A stretch of 46,283 nt of DNA, taken from assembly GCF_002761755.1 (NCBI RefSeq), contig NZ_PEOG01000047.1:1-46283 (forward strand), read 5' to 3'. Source of the stretch: Roseateles chitinivorans. GTDB lineage: Bacteria > Pseudomonadota > Gammaproteobacteria > Burkholderiales > Burkholderiaceae_C. Below are positions 35,242-43,619 of this stretch, in pieces (within the stretch, counting starts at the first letter, position 1; every line of letters starts with the position of its first letter). The notes under the pieces were generated by a model that had not been told where the DNA came from, made no database searches, and was given only the letters and a program-made list of their open reading frames with translations. The translations under genes and the position numbers were made by a program.

Positions 35242-36240
35242 ATGACCATCAAGATCGGTATCAACGGCTTCGGTCGCATCGGCCGCATGGTGTTCCGCGC
35301 CGCCGTGGCGAACTTCAAGGACATCCAGATCGTCGGCATCAACGATCTGCTGGAGCCGGATTACCTGGCCTACATGCTGAAGTACGACAGCGTGCATGGC
35401 CGCTTCGACGGTGACGTGGCGGTCGACGGCAACACGCTGATCGTCAACGGCCAGCGCATCCGCCTGACCCAGGTCAAGGACCCCGCCGAGCTGAAGTGGA
35501 ACGAGGTCGGCGCCGACATCGTCGTCGAGGCCACCGGCCTGTTCCTGACCAAGGAAACCGGCGAGAAGCACCTGGCCGCCGGCGCCAAGAAGGTCATCAT
35601 GTCGGCCCCGTCCAAGGACGACACGCCGATGTTCGTCTACGGCGTCAACCACGCCACCTACGCCGGCCAGGCCATCATCTCCAACGCCAGCTGCACCACC
35701 AACTGCCTGGCGCCGCTGGCCAAGGTGCTGAACGACAAGTGGGGCATCAAGCGCGGCCTGATGACCACGGTGCACGCCACCACCGCCACGCAGAAGACCG
35801 TCGACGGCCCGTCCAACAAGGACTGGCGCGGCGGTCGCGGCATCCTCGAGAACATCATCCCCAGCTCCACCGGCGCCGCCAAGGCCGTGGGCGTGGTGAT
35901 CCCCGAGCTCAACAAGAAGCTGACCGGCATGTCCTTCCGCGTGCCGACCTCCGACGTCTCGGTCGTCGACCTGACCGTCGAGCTCAACAACGAGGCCTCC
36001 TACAAGGAGATCTGCGCCGAGATGAAGGCCCAGAGCGAAGGCGCCCTGAAGGGCGTGCTGGGCTACACCGAGGACAAGGTCGTCGCCACCGACTTCCGCG
36101 GCGATCCCCGCACTTCGATCTTCGACGCCGAGGCCGGCATCGCCCTGGACGGCACCTTCGTCAAGCTGGTGTCCTGGTACGACAACGAGTGGGGCTACTC
36201 GAACAAGGTGCTGGAGATGGTCAAGGTCGTCGCCAAGTAA
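35242..36240 (+). CDS. gap: Glyceraldehyde-3-phosphate dehydrogenase, type I
   Basis: A 332-residue phosphorylating GAPDH that converts glyceraldehyde 3-phosphate with NAD and phosphate to 1,3-bisphosphoglycerate. It has the Rossmann opening IGINGFGRIGRMVFR, the catalytic C151 in ASCTTNCLAPL, the anion-site STGAAKAVG, and the end SWYDNEWGYSNKVLEMV. Full length and typical of beta-proteobacterial gap. A strong AGGAGA precedes the ATG by about 9 bases, and a strong terminator follows at 36262. A 9-bp hairpin (35028-35047) lies just after the stop of the upstream exported-protein gene. Confidence 0.97.
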   Translation: MTIKIGINGFGRIGRMVFRAAVANFKDIQIVGINDLLEPDYLAYMLKYDSVHGRFDGDVAVDGNTLIVNGQRIRLTQVKDPAELKWNEVGADIVVEATGLFLTKETGEKHLAAGAKKVIMSAPSKDDTPMFVYGVNHATYAGQAIISNASCTTNCLAPLAKVLNDKWGIKRGLMTTVHATTATQKTVDGPSNKDWRGGRGILENIIPSSTGAAKAVGVVIPELNKKLTGMSFRVPTSDVSVVDLTVELNNEASYKEICAEMKAQSEGALKGVLGYTEDKVVATDFRGDPRTSIFDAEAGIALDGTFVKLVSWYDNEWGYSNKVLEMVKVVAK

Positions 36241-36261
36241 GCGGCCCTCGACCCGTGCCCG

Positions 36262-36288
36262 AAGCCCCGCCCCCGGCGGGGCTTTTTC
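36262..36288 (+). terminator. Intrinsic terminator after gap
   Basis: AAGCCCCGCC (36262-36271) pairs with GGCGGGGCTT (36275-36284) over a CCC loop, followed by T at 36283-36287. A textbook rho-independent terminator 22 bp past the gap stop. Confidence 0.9.
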
Positions 36289-36364
36289 ATTTCCGGCCGC
36301 TCCGGCGGGGCTGCCCGATACGAGTCGTCACAACAACGCCCGGCCGCGGATTCGATCCGGTGTG

Positions 36365-36457
36365 AGAAATCCCCCATCGGTAATGCTCTGCTGCGAATGT
36401 GTCAGGGCATTAGTGATTTCTTGATGGTGCCCACCCTAAACTGGTTAGCCCAGTTTT
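36365..36457 (+). promoter_or_regulatory. Structured AT-rich leader of the S8 protease gene
   Basis: Upstream of the protease the sequence turns AT-rich and holds two nested dyads. AGAAATC (36365-36371) pairs with GATTTCT (36415-36421), and TAATGC (36381-36386) with GCATTA (36407-36412). A separate hairpin, AAACTGG (36438-36444) with CCAGTTT (36450-36456), is followed by TTTTG and ends just before the Shine-Dalgarno. The last one could act as an attenuator or hide the ribosome site. No known riboswitch is recognised. Confidence 0.4.
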
Positions 36458-36470
36458 GTGGAGCCATCGC

Positions 36471-38276
36471 ATGTCCGTGCTGTCTTTGCCGAAGCGCCTG
36501 GCCGCCGCCGTGGTCGTGTTCGGTCTGTTCGGAGCCGGCGGGGCCGGCGCGATCGCCGGGACCGCCATCCGCCCCGACCAGCAACCCGACTTCGCCCGGG
36601 TGATCGTGCGCTTCAAGGTCCAGGCGGACGCGGTGAAGGCCCGCCCGCTGGCGACGCGGGCAACGGCCACCGAGGCCCGGGACATCGCCCAGGTCCGCGG
36701 CTCGACGCTGGGCCTGCGCCATGCCGCGTCGCTGCATGCCCGCATCAGCCTGGACAGTCGCACCCATGTCTACACCGCCACCGGCATGAGCTCGGCCGAG
36801 CTGGCACGCCGGCTGGCCCAGGACAGCGAGGTCGAGTCGGTCGAGGTCGACCGCTGGTGGCGGCATTTCTCGGTCCCCAACGATCCGCTGTACGCCACCG
36901 CCGCCTCGGCGGGCGTCACCGCCGGCCAGTGGTACCTGAAGGCGCCCGACGCGACGGTGGTCTCGTCGATCAACGCGCCGGCGGCCTGGGACCGGGCGAC
37001 CGGCACCGGCGTCGTCGTCGCGGTGCTGGACACCGGCGTGCGCTTCGACCATCCGGACCTGAGCGGCCAGTTCGTCAGCGGCTACGACCTGGTCGGCTAC
37101 AACCAGGGCGGCACGGCGACGTCCAGCCAGATCGCCGCCGCCAACGACGGCAACGGCGCCGACAGCGACGCGAGCGACCCTGGCGACTGGGTCAGCCAGG
37201 CGGACATCGATTCGGGCGCATTGGGCAACACCTGCACGTCCGACGACATCGGCAGCAGTTCCTGGCACGGCACGCGCGTGTCCGGCCTGGTCGCGGCGAT
37301 CGCCAACAACGGCCAGGGCATGGCCGGCCTGGCCTACAACGCGAAGATCCTGCCGGTGCGGGTGCTGGGCAAGTGCGGCGGCTGGGCTTCCGACATCGCC
37401 GCGGGGATGCGGTGGGCGGCCGGCGTGGACGTGCCGGGCCTGCCGACGAATCCCAACAAGGCCAAGGTGATCAACCTGAGCCTGGGCGGTGACGGCACCT
37501 GCGTCTCGACCTACCAGGATGCGATCAACGCCGCCTACAACGCGGGCGCGACGGTCGTGGTGGCGGCGGGCAACGGGGTCGAGAACGACGACCCGACCAA
37601 GGAAGGCGGCATCGCCGTCGGCACGCCGGCCAACTGCAACAACGTCATCGCGGTCGCCGGCCTGCGGCACGCGGGCACCAAGGTCGGCTTCTCCAACCTC
37701 GGCCCGCAGGTGACGGTCAGCGCGCCGGGTGGCAACTGCGTCAACACCAGCGGCAGCTGCCTGTACCCGATCCTGTCGACCAGCAATGCCGGCACGACGA
37801 CGCCGGTGGTGGGCAGCAGCGCGTTCAACTACAACGGCACCGGCACCAGCTTCTCGACACCGCTGGTCAGCGCCACCATCGCGCTGATGCTGTCGAGCAA
37901 TCCGGCCCTGACGCCGGCGCAGATCAAGGCGGCGCTGCAGAGCTCGGCCCGTGCCTTCCCGACGGTGGCCGGCGTCGCGCAATGCGTGGCCGGCAACAGC
38001 GCGCAGCCGCAGCTCGAGTGCAACTGCACGACCAGCACCTGCGGCGCCGGCATGCTGGACGCCAATGCCGCGGTCGCGGCGGTCGCGCCGACGACCAACA
38101 CCCCCACGACGCCGACCACGCCGACCGAACCGTCGTCGGGCGGTGGTGGTGGCGGCGGCGCGATGAGCGGCTTCTGGCTGGCCGCGCTGGTCCTGGCGAT
38201 CGTGGCACTGCGCTGGCCGAAGGCGAGCCCTCAGGCCCCTGCCGCGAAGCGCGCCGGCACGAAGCCTCGAACGTAG
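36471..38276 (+). CDS. Subtilisin-like serine protease (S8) with GlyGly-CTERM sorting tail
   Basis: A 601-residue secreted endopeptidase. A signal peptide (about 1-30, ending around GAIAGTA) precedes a pro-domain of the I9 type (about 40-125). The catalytic domain has D187 in VLDTGVRFDH, H266 in SWHGTRVSG (usually HGTHVAG, here Arg/Ser variants) and S460 in GTGTSFSTP, a complete triad. Several Cys pairs occur (for example in CVNTSGSC). After a Thr/Pro linker the C-terminus has seven Gly (557-563), a hydrophobic helix and a basic end, the pattern of GlyGly-CTERM proteins processed by rhombosortase. The start ATG at 36471 has TGGAG nearby; a TTG at 36456 is less likely. Confidence 0.92.
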   Translation: MSVLSLPKRLAAAVVVFGLFGAGGAGAIAGTAIRPDQQPDFARVIVRFKVQADAVKARPLATRATATEARDIAQVRGSTLGLRHAASLHARISLDSRTHVYTATGMSSAELARRLAQDSEVESVEVDRWWRHFSVPNDPLYATAASAGVTAGQWYLKAPDATVVSSINAPAAWDRATGTGVVVAVLDTGVRFDHPDLSGQFVSGYDLVGYNQGGTATSSQIAAANDGNGADSDASDPGDWVSQADIDSGALGNTCTSDDIGSSSWHGTRVSGLVAAIANNGQGMAGLAYNAKILPVRVLGKCGGWASDIAAGMRWAAGVDVPGLPTNPNKAKVINLSLGGDGTCVSTYQDAINAAYNAGATVVVAAGNGVENDDPTKEGGIAVGTPANCNNVIAVAGLRHAGTKVGFSNLGPQVTVSAPGGNCVNTSGSCLYPILSTSNAGTTTPVVGSSAFNYNGTGTSFSTPLVSATIALMLSSNPALTPAQIKAALQSSARAFPTVAGVAQCVAGNSAQPQLECNCTTSTCGAGMLDANAAVAAVAPTTNTPTTPTTPTEPSSGGGGGGGAMSGFWLAALVLAIVALRWPKASPQAPAAKRAGTKPRT

Positions 38277-38300
38277 CCAACGCAGGGCGAGGAGATTTGC

Positions 38301-38410
38301 TCCTTCTCCCGCTTGCGGGAGAGAGGGTGAGAGCCGAAGGCCGTCGCAGGAAGCCCAGGCCGGCGGGAATCTGCTGACCCTCACCCTGCCCTCCCGCAAG
38401 TGGGAGAGCG
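38301..38410. repeat. Pair of REP-like palindromic units in inverted arrangement
   Basis: The gap between the convergent protease and SPOR-like genes holds two related palindromes. One is TCTCCCGC-TT-GCGGGAGA at 38305-38322. The other is CTCCCGC-AA-GTGGGAG at 38391-38406, with one mismatch. Each flanks a GGGTGAG/CTCACCC element (38325-38331 and 38380-38386) in opposite orientation, so the whole block is a larger inverted repeat, like a BIME. Such elements are common between convergent genes in GC-rich proteobacteria and can act as bidirectional terminators. Confidence 0.7.
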
Positions 38411-38435
38411 AGTTCGGAAGAGGGGGCTCGCTTGG

Positions 38436-39128
38436 TCAGCGGCTCGCGCCAGATCCCGCGCCGTTGGCGGCGCTGGCCTCGGAGGCTGCGGACGGCGCAT
38501 CCGCCGCGCAGTCCTTGCGCTTCTCGCCCCAGGGTGGGTTCGAGAGCGCATTCAGCTTGCCGATCTGCACGCCGTCCAGGCGCGCCAGACGCAGCGTCGT
38601 CTGCTGCAGCGGTTCCTGCAGCCGCAGGACGCGCAGGCCCTTGTAGTTGCGCCGGGTCATCGCGTCGAGCGCCGCCTGCGCCGCCGCCTCGCTGTCGTGC
38701 TTGCTCAGCACCAGCGTCGGCTGCTCATCGGGGAAGCCCTGCAGCGGCTCGAAGGCGATCCGGGCATTGCGGTAGGTCTCTTCCTTGCGCTCGCGGAAGT
38801 CCTTGCTGGGCATCTTGATCGTGGCCAGCGCCCACACGCCGCCGGTGTCGACCGCGCGCGACTCGATCGCGGAGCCGGGCACGCCGGCCGACGCCAGCGC
38901 CGCATTCGCGCGCTTGAGCAGCTCATCGCCGATCAGCGGTCCCAGCTCGACGCAGGTGCGCGTCGCCAGCTGCGTCACCGCCTGCTGGTTGAGCAACGTC
39001 AGGCGCTGGGGATTGATCTGCTGCTCCAGCCGTGGCGCGGTGGCAGCCGCGCCGCCGACCCAGCCCTTGTTCCATGCGAAGACCAGCACATTGGCGACGA
39101 ACAGCAGGATGACCGCGGCGCGCAGCAT
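38436..39128 (-). CDS. Membrane-anchored SPOR-like protein downstream of birA
   Basis: A 230-residue protein with one N-terminal transmembrane anchor (about 4-22, AVILLFVANVLVFAWNKGW). The periplasmic part (about 45-190) has the alternating strand/helix spacing of SPOR-like domains, with CVELGPLIGDELLKRANAAL and a second RNYKGLRVLRLQEPL half. Such proteins often follow birA (or birA-coaX) in Burkholderiales and are usually annotated as SPOR-domain or sporulation-related. No coaX lies here. The last 30 residues are Ala/Ser-rich. The gene starts 6 bp after the birA stop, so it is in one operon. Peptidoglycan binding is an inference from the fold. Confidence 0.72.
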   Translation of the reverse strand: MLRAAVILLFVANVLVFAWNKGWVGGAAATAPRLEQQINPQRLTLLNQQAVTQLATRTCVELGPLIGDELLKRANAALASAGVPGSAIESRAVDTGGVWALATIKMPSKDFRERKEETYRNARIAFEPLQGFPDEQPTLVLSKHDSEAAAQAALDAMTRRNYKGLRVLRLQEPLQQTTLRLARLDGVQIGKLNALSNPPWGEKRKDCAADAPSAASEASAANGAGSGASR

Positions 39129-39134
39129 CGCGGC

Positions 39135-40001
39135 TTACCCCTGGGCGCCGGCGGACGCGCCGCCGAGCCGCACGCTCACCTCGCCGCCGCTGACCGTCTG
39201 GCGGCCCTGGGCGGTGTCGATCAGCAGTTCGCCGCGTTCATTGACGCCGGCCCCGGTGCCTTCCAGCACGCCGGCGGTGATCGCCTTGCCCTGCAGCAGG
39301 TCGCGCCGGGCGAAGCGCTCGCGCCAGGCGCCGAAGCCCTCGCGCGGGAAGGCGGCCAGCGCCTTCACCAGCACCGGCGCCAGCCGTGCCAGGGCCTGCG
39401 GCGGGGTGATGTCCGGCAGCAGCTCCTGCAGGCAGGCGAAGCCGGTGTTGAGCTGCGACTCGGCCACCTTCGCCCGGTCCGACACATTCAGCCCCACGCC
39501 GATCACCGCCATGCGCGACGACCCGGCGGGCACGGTCTCGATCAGGATGCCGCCGAGCTTGCGCTCGTCCAGCCACAGGTCATTGGGCCATTTCAGGCCG
39601 AGCCGGCGGCCGTCCGGATCGAGCGCCTCGGCGATGGCCGCACCGACCACCAGGGACAGGCCGGACCAGTCGGTGATCTCCAGCGGCAGCGACAGCGAGA
39701 AGGTCAGCGACGCGCCGGCCGTGCTGTGCCAGCTGCGGCCCTGGCGGCCACGGCCGTGGGTCTGGTGCTCGGCGATCAGCAGGCAGGGATGCAGGTCGTG
39801 CTGGCGGCGTCCGTAGGGACGATCGCCCGCCCGGCCACCGCCGCCGCCGCCGGATGCGGCGCCTTCATCGCGCCGCACGCGCTCGACCAGGGTGGCGTTG
39901 GTCGATTCGACCCGCGCCAGCACCTCGATGCTGAGCCCCGGCAGCAGCGGCTCCAGGTCTTGCCAGAGGGCTTCTGCGCCCCAGTTCTGATGTTCTTGCA
40001 T
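39135..40001 (-). CDS. birA: Biotin--[acetyl-CoA-carboxylase] ligase BirA (short form, no DNA-binding domain)
   Basis: A 288-residue ligase that makes biotinyl-AMP and attaches biotin to the carboxyl carrier protein of acetyl-CoA carboxylase. Seen are the ESTN segment near the N-terminus, the biotin-binding GRGRQGRSWHS loop, the KWPNDLWLDERKLGGILIE motif and a C-terminal SH3-like part. There is no N-terminal helix-turn-helix, so it should not act as the biotin operon repressor. A Gly-rich insertion (about 50-70) between the first strand and the catalytic loop is unusual. I chose the ATG at 40001; a GTG at 40004 is possible. The frame stays open for a further 2.2 kb upstream, which is antisense to other genes and not real. 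Confidence 0.9.
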   Translation of the reverse strand: MQEHQNWGAEALWQDLEPLLPGLSIEVLARVESTNATLVERVRRDEGAASGGGGGGRAGDRPYGRRQHDLHPCLLIAEHQTHGRGRQGRSWHSTAGASLTFSLSLPLEITDWSGLSLVVGAAIAEALDPDGRRLGLKWPNDLWLDERKLGGILIETVPAGSSRMAVIGVGLNVSDRAKVAESQLNTGFACLQELLPDITPPQALARLAPVLVKALAAFPREGFGAWRERFARRDLLQGKAITAGVLEGTGAGVNERGELLIDTAQGRQTVSGGEVSVRLGGASAGAQG

Positions 40002-40180
40002 CACCGCGAATGTGATCCTGCGATTCCCGTCTTGGTCTTCCCGGGCCGGCCGGTCCGGTGGTCGTGAATGGCCGGAGTCTAGAGGGAGATGCCCCCCGTC
40101 CGGGGGAGCGGCACCACGAATCGGTGGCTGTAGGACCTGACAGGGTCCCCCGCCGGCCTGGCGCCCTCCCGGCCGGACGC

Positions 40181-40843
40181 TCAGCGCCGCTTGGGCGCGA
40201 GCATCGTGCCGCGGCAGCCCGGCGTGCCGCAGCGGCACTCGAAACGCTTCTTCAGCTTGGGCGTATAGCGTTCCTCGATCACCAGGCCGTAGTCGTAGAA
40301 CAGCTCCTCGCCCGGCGAAATGTCGGTCAGCGCGTGGATGAACACCCGGCCGTCCTTCTCCCGGGCCTCGCAGTTGGGGCTGCAGGCGTGGTTGATCCAG
40401 CGCGCGCGGTTGCCGTCGACGGCGGCATCGATGACCCCACCGGTCTCGAGGTGGAAGTAGAAGGTATGGTCCGGCTGCGACGGATCGTGGGGATGGCGGC
40501 GCAGGGCCTCGTCCCAGTCGATGCGCTCGCCCTTGTACTCGATGAGCTTCTCGCCGGCCTTCAGCGGCTCGACCGCGTAGACGCCGCGGCCATGCACGCC
40601 GGAGGCCCGGACCTCGATCCGGGCGCTGCGCTTGCCCGGCTTGTCCGCTTTCCCGGCCTTGTCCGCCTTCGCGGCCTTCTTGGCCTTCCTGGCTTTCTTG
40701 GCCTTGCCGGCCGCGTCCGACTTCTTCATCTGCTTCGACCCGGCGCCCTTGCCGGGTCTTGCCTCCGGCCCGTCGGGCTGGACGGCCGCGCCGGTCTCCG
40801 GAGCGGTGGGCGGGAGCTGCGAATCGGGACGCTGTTGCGGCAT
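40181..40843 (-). CDS. SET-domain protein-lysine methyltransferase with Lys/Ala-rich N-terminal tail
   Basis: A 220-residue predicted SAM-dependent lysine methyltransferase. Residues 40-72 are a Lys/Ala-rich tail built of AKK/AKA units, like bacterial histone-H1-like proteins. The SET domain (about 75-195) carries GVHGRGVYA (82-90), the catalytic RWINHACSPNCEA (148-160) and ELFYDYG (180-186). A post-SET Cys cluster (C203, C205, C210) binds zinc with C157-region Cys residues in eukaryotic relatives. Every key residue is present. Starts at 40861 or 40870 would add 6 or 9 residues; none has a good Shine-Dalgarno. It is divergent from topB. Bacterial SET proteins have been shown or proposed to modify histone-like or ribosomal proteins; the target here is unknown. 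Confidence 0.88.
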   Translation of the reverse strand: MPQQRPDSQLPPTAPETGAAVQPDGPEARPGKGAGSKQMKKSDAAGKAKKARKAKKAAKADKAGKADKPGKRSARIEVRASGVHGRGVYAVEPLKAGEKLIEYKGERIDWDEALRRHPHDPSQPDHTFYFHLETGGVIDAAVDGNRARWINHACSPNCEAREKDGRVFIHALTDISPGEELFYDYGLVIEERYTPKLKKRFECRCGTPGCRGTMLAPKRR

Positions 40844-40872
40844 GGAGCGAGTCCGGTACATTGAATTCATGG

Positions 40873-40899
40873 GTGCGCGCGCGTGCACACACGTACGTA
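40873..40899. other. Alternating purine-pyrimidine tract (Z-DNA-prone) in the SET/topB divergent spacer
   Basis: Twenty-seven consecutive bases alternate strictly purine-pyrimidine: a (GC) run of about ten bases, then GTGCACACAC and GTACGTA steps. A second alternating stretch (GCGCGCGCG, roughly 40909-40917) lies 10 bp on. The tract sits in the 142-bp spacer between the divergent SET-domain and topoisomerase III genes. Such GC/AC alternation readily adopts the Z form under negative supercoiling. Confidence 0.75.
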
Positions 40900-40985
40900 G
40901 GTGCGTGGGCGCGCGCGAGGCCGGATTGTAGGCAGGCGTTCACGAGGATTTCGGACGCCTGAACGAAGACGAAAGAAACAAGCGC

Positions 40986-43616
40986 ATGAGCAAGGCATTG
41001 GTGATCGCGGAGAAGCCGTCGGTGGCGCAGGACATCGTCAAGGCGCTGACCCCGCTGTCGGGCAAGTTCGAGAAGCACGACGAGTATTTCGAGAACGACG
41101 CGTACGTCGTGAGCTCGGCCGTCGGCCACCTGGTGGAGATCAAGGCGCCGGAGGAATTCGACGTCAAGCGCGGCAAGTGGAGCTTCGCCCACCTGCCGGT
41201 GATCCCGCCCCACTTCGACCTGAACCCGATCGACAAGAGCAAGGGCCGGCTCAATGCGCTGGTCAAGCTGATCAAGCGCAAGGATGTGACCTCGCTGATC
41301 AACGCCTGTGACGCGGGGCGCGAAGGGGAACTGATCTTCCGCCTGATCGTCCAGTACGCCGGCAGCGCCAAGACGCCGATCAACAAGCCGGTGAGCCGGC
41401 TGTGGCTGCAGTCGATGACGCCGCAGGCGATCCGCGACGGCTTCGAGGGCCTGCGCAGCGACGCGCAGATGCTGCCGCTGGCCGACGCCGCGCGCTGCCG
41501 GTCGGAGGCCGACTGGCTGGTGGGCATCAACGGCACGCGGGCGATGACCGCATTCAACTCGCGCGATGGCGGCTTCTTCCTGACCACCGTCGGCCGGGTG
41601 CAGACGCCGACACTGTCGATCGTCGTCGAGCGCGAGGAGAAGATCCGCAAGCACGTCTACCGCGATTACTGGGAGATCCGCGGCACCTTCGACGCCGAGG
41701 CCGGCCAGTACGACGGCAAGTGGTTCGATCCCGGGTTCAAGAAGAACTCGGAGGATCCGGAGCAGCGCGCCGACCGCGTCTGGACCCAGGCCGAGGCCGA
41801 GGCCATCGCCGCCGCGGCCAAGGGCCAGCCCGCCACCGTCACCGAGGAATCCAAGCCCAGCACCCAGGCCAGCCCGGGGCTGTACGACCTGACCACGCTG
41901 CAGCGCGAGGCCAACTCGCGCTTCGGCTTCTCGGCCAAGACGACGCTGGGCCTGGCGCAGGCGCTGTACGAGAAGCACAAGGTGCTGACCTATCCGCGGA
42001 CGGACTCGCGCTACCTGCCCGAGGACTACCTCAACGTGGCCAAGGACACCGCGCGGATGATCGCCAGCGAGGACCTGCCCGGCCCGCTGCAGGCGCTCGC
42101 GCCGCATGCGCGCACTGCCCTGGACAACGGCTACATCAAGCCGACGAAGAAGGTCTTCGACAACAGCAAGGTGTCGGACCACTTCGCGATCATCCCGACG
42201 CTGCAGCCCCCGCGCAGCCTGACCGAGGCCGAGGCCAAGCTCTACGACATGGTGGTCAAGCGCTTCCTGGCGGTGTTCTTCCCGCCGGCGGAGTTCCAGG
42301 TCACGACCCGCATCTCGACGGTCAAGACCGCGGACAAGTCCTATGCCTTCCAGACCAACGGCAAGGTGCTGGTCAAGCCGGGCTGGCAGGCCGTCTACGG
42401 CAAGGAAGCCACCGACGAGAACGCCGAGCCGGGCACCAGCGGCGCGATGCTGGTGCCGGTCAAGGTCGGCGAGCTAGTCCGCACCGAGGGCACCGACGTC
42501 AAGGCGCTGCAGACCAAGCCGCCGGCGCGCTACACCGAAGCGACGCTGCTGTCGGCGATGGAAGGCGCGGGCAAGCTGGTCGACGACGACGAACTGCGCG
42601 AGGCCATGGCCGAGAAGGGCCTGGGCACGCCGGCCACGCGCGCCGCCATCATCGAAGGCCTGCTGGCCGAGAAGTACATGCTGCGCGAGGGCCGCGAGCT
42701 GATCCCGACCGCGAAGGCCTTCCAGCTGATGACGCTGCTGCGTGGCCTGGGCGTGGAGGAGCTGACCAAGCCTGAACTCACCGGCAACTGGGAGTTCCAG
42801 CTGTCCGAGATGGAGAAGGGCCGCCTCAAGCGCGAGGCCTTCATGGCCGAGATCGCCGCGATGACCGAGAAGGTCGTGCGCAAGGCCAAGGAATACGACC
42901 GCGACACCATCCCCGGCGACTACGCGACGCTCAAGACGCCGTGCCCGAAGTGCGGCGGCGTGGTCAAGGAGAACTACCGCCGCTTCACCTGCACCGGCAG
43001 GGGCGGCGACGGCGAGGGCTGCGGTTTCTCGATCCCCAAGATCCCGGGCGGCCGCAGCTTCGAGCTGCATGAGGTCGAGGCGTTCCTGCGCGACAAGAAG
43101 GTCGGCCCGCTGGAGGGCTTCCGTTCCAAGGCCGGCTGGCCGTTCACCGCCGAGCTGGCGCTGGTGTTCGATGCCGAGATCGACAACTGGAAGCTGGAGT
43201 TCGACTTCGGCGAGGACGCGAAGAAGGCCGAGGAGAACGGCGAGCCGGTCGACTTCAGCGGCCAGACTTCGCTGGGCCATTGCCCCAAGTGCAACGGTCG
43301 CGTCTTCGACTTCGGCAGCAACTACGTCTGCGAGCACGCGGTCGGCGACAAGGTCACCTGCGACTTCAAGAGCGGCAAGATCATCCTGCAGCAGCCGATC
43401 GAGCCGGAGCAGGTCACCAAGCTGCTGGCCACCGGCAAGACCGACCTGCTGGAGAACTTCGTCTCCAACAAGACGCGCCGCAAGTTCAAGGCCTTCCTGA
43501 CCTACGACCGCAAGGAAGGCAAGGTGGTCTTCGAGTTCGAGCCGCGCGCCGCCAAGACCGGCGCCAAGCCGGCCGCCAAGAAGGTCGCGGCCAAGAAGGC
43601 GACCGCCAAGGGCTGA
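40986..43616 (+). CDS. topB: DNA topoisomerase III
   Basis: An 876-residue type IA topoisomerase. The TOPRIM domain opens MSKALVIAEKPSVAQDIVKAL, with acidic metal ligands in NACDAGREGELIF. The catalytic Tyr is Y336 in LTYPRTDSRYLP. The central core has GRVQTPTLSIVVEREE. E. coli TopB has about 650 residues; the extra length is a C-terminal extension (about 640-855) with two zinc-ribbon-like Cys groups (CPKCGG and later CPKCNG with downstream Cys residues) and topo-IA repeat segments. The last 20 residues are an AKK-rich basic tail. It relaxes and decatenates DNA. The 3' end is 3 bp from the convergent LysR gene. Confidence 0.96.
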   Translation: MSKALVIAEKPSVAQDIVKALTPLSGKFEKHDEYFENDAYVVSSAVGHLVEIKAPEEFDVKRGKWSFAHLPVIPPHFDLNPIDKSKGRLNALVKLIKRKDVTSLINACDAGREGELIFRLIVQYAGSAKTPINKPVSRLWLQSMTPQAIRDGFEGLRSDAQMLPLADAARCRSEADWLVGINGTRAMTAFNSRDGGFFLTTVGRVQTPTLSIVVEREEKIRKHVYRDYWEIRGTFDAEAGQYDGKWFDPGFKKNSEDPEQRADRVWTQAEAEAIAAAAKGQPATVTEESKPSTQASPGLYDLTTLQREANSRFGFSAKTTLGLAQALYEKHKVLTYPRTDSRYLPEDYLNVAKDTARMIASEDLPGPLQALAPHARTALDNGYIKPTKKVFDNSKVSDHFAIIPTLQPPRSLTEAEAKLYDMVVKRFLAVFFPPAEFQVTTRISTVKTADKSYAFQTNGKVLVKPGWQAVYGKEATDENAEPGTSGAMLVPVKVGELVRTEGTDVKALQTKPPARYTEATLLSAMEGAGKLVDDDELREAMAEKGLGTPATRAAIIEGLLAEKYMLREGRELIPTAKAFQLMTLLRGLGVEELTKPELTGNWEFQLSEMEKGRLKREAFMAEIAAMTEKVVRKAKEYDRDTIPGDYATLKTPCPKCGGVVKENYRRFTCTGRGGDGEGCGFSIPKIPGGRSFELHEVEAFLRDKKVGPLEGFRSKAGWPFTAELALVFDAEIDNWKLEFDFGEDAKKAEENGEPVDFSGQTSLGHCPKCNGRVFDFGSNYVCEHAVGDKVTCDFKSGKIILQQPIEPEQVTKLLATGKTDLLENFVSNKTRRKFKAFLTYDRKEGKVVFEFEPRAAKTGAKPAAKKVAAKKATAKG

Positions 43617-43619
43617 CCC

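Noticed and set aside
40002..42182. N-terminal extension of the birA frame by about 700 codons
   Set aside because: It runs antisense through the SET gene and topB; the BirA-like sequence begins only at the ATG at 40001.
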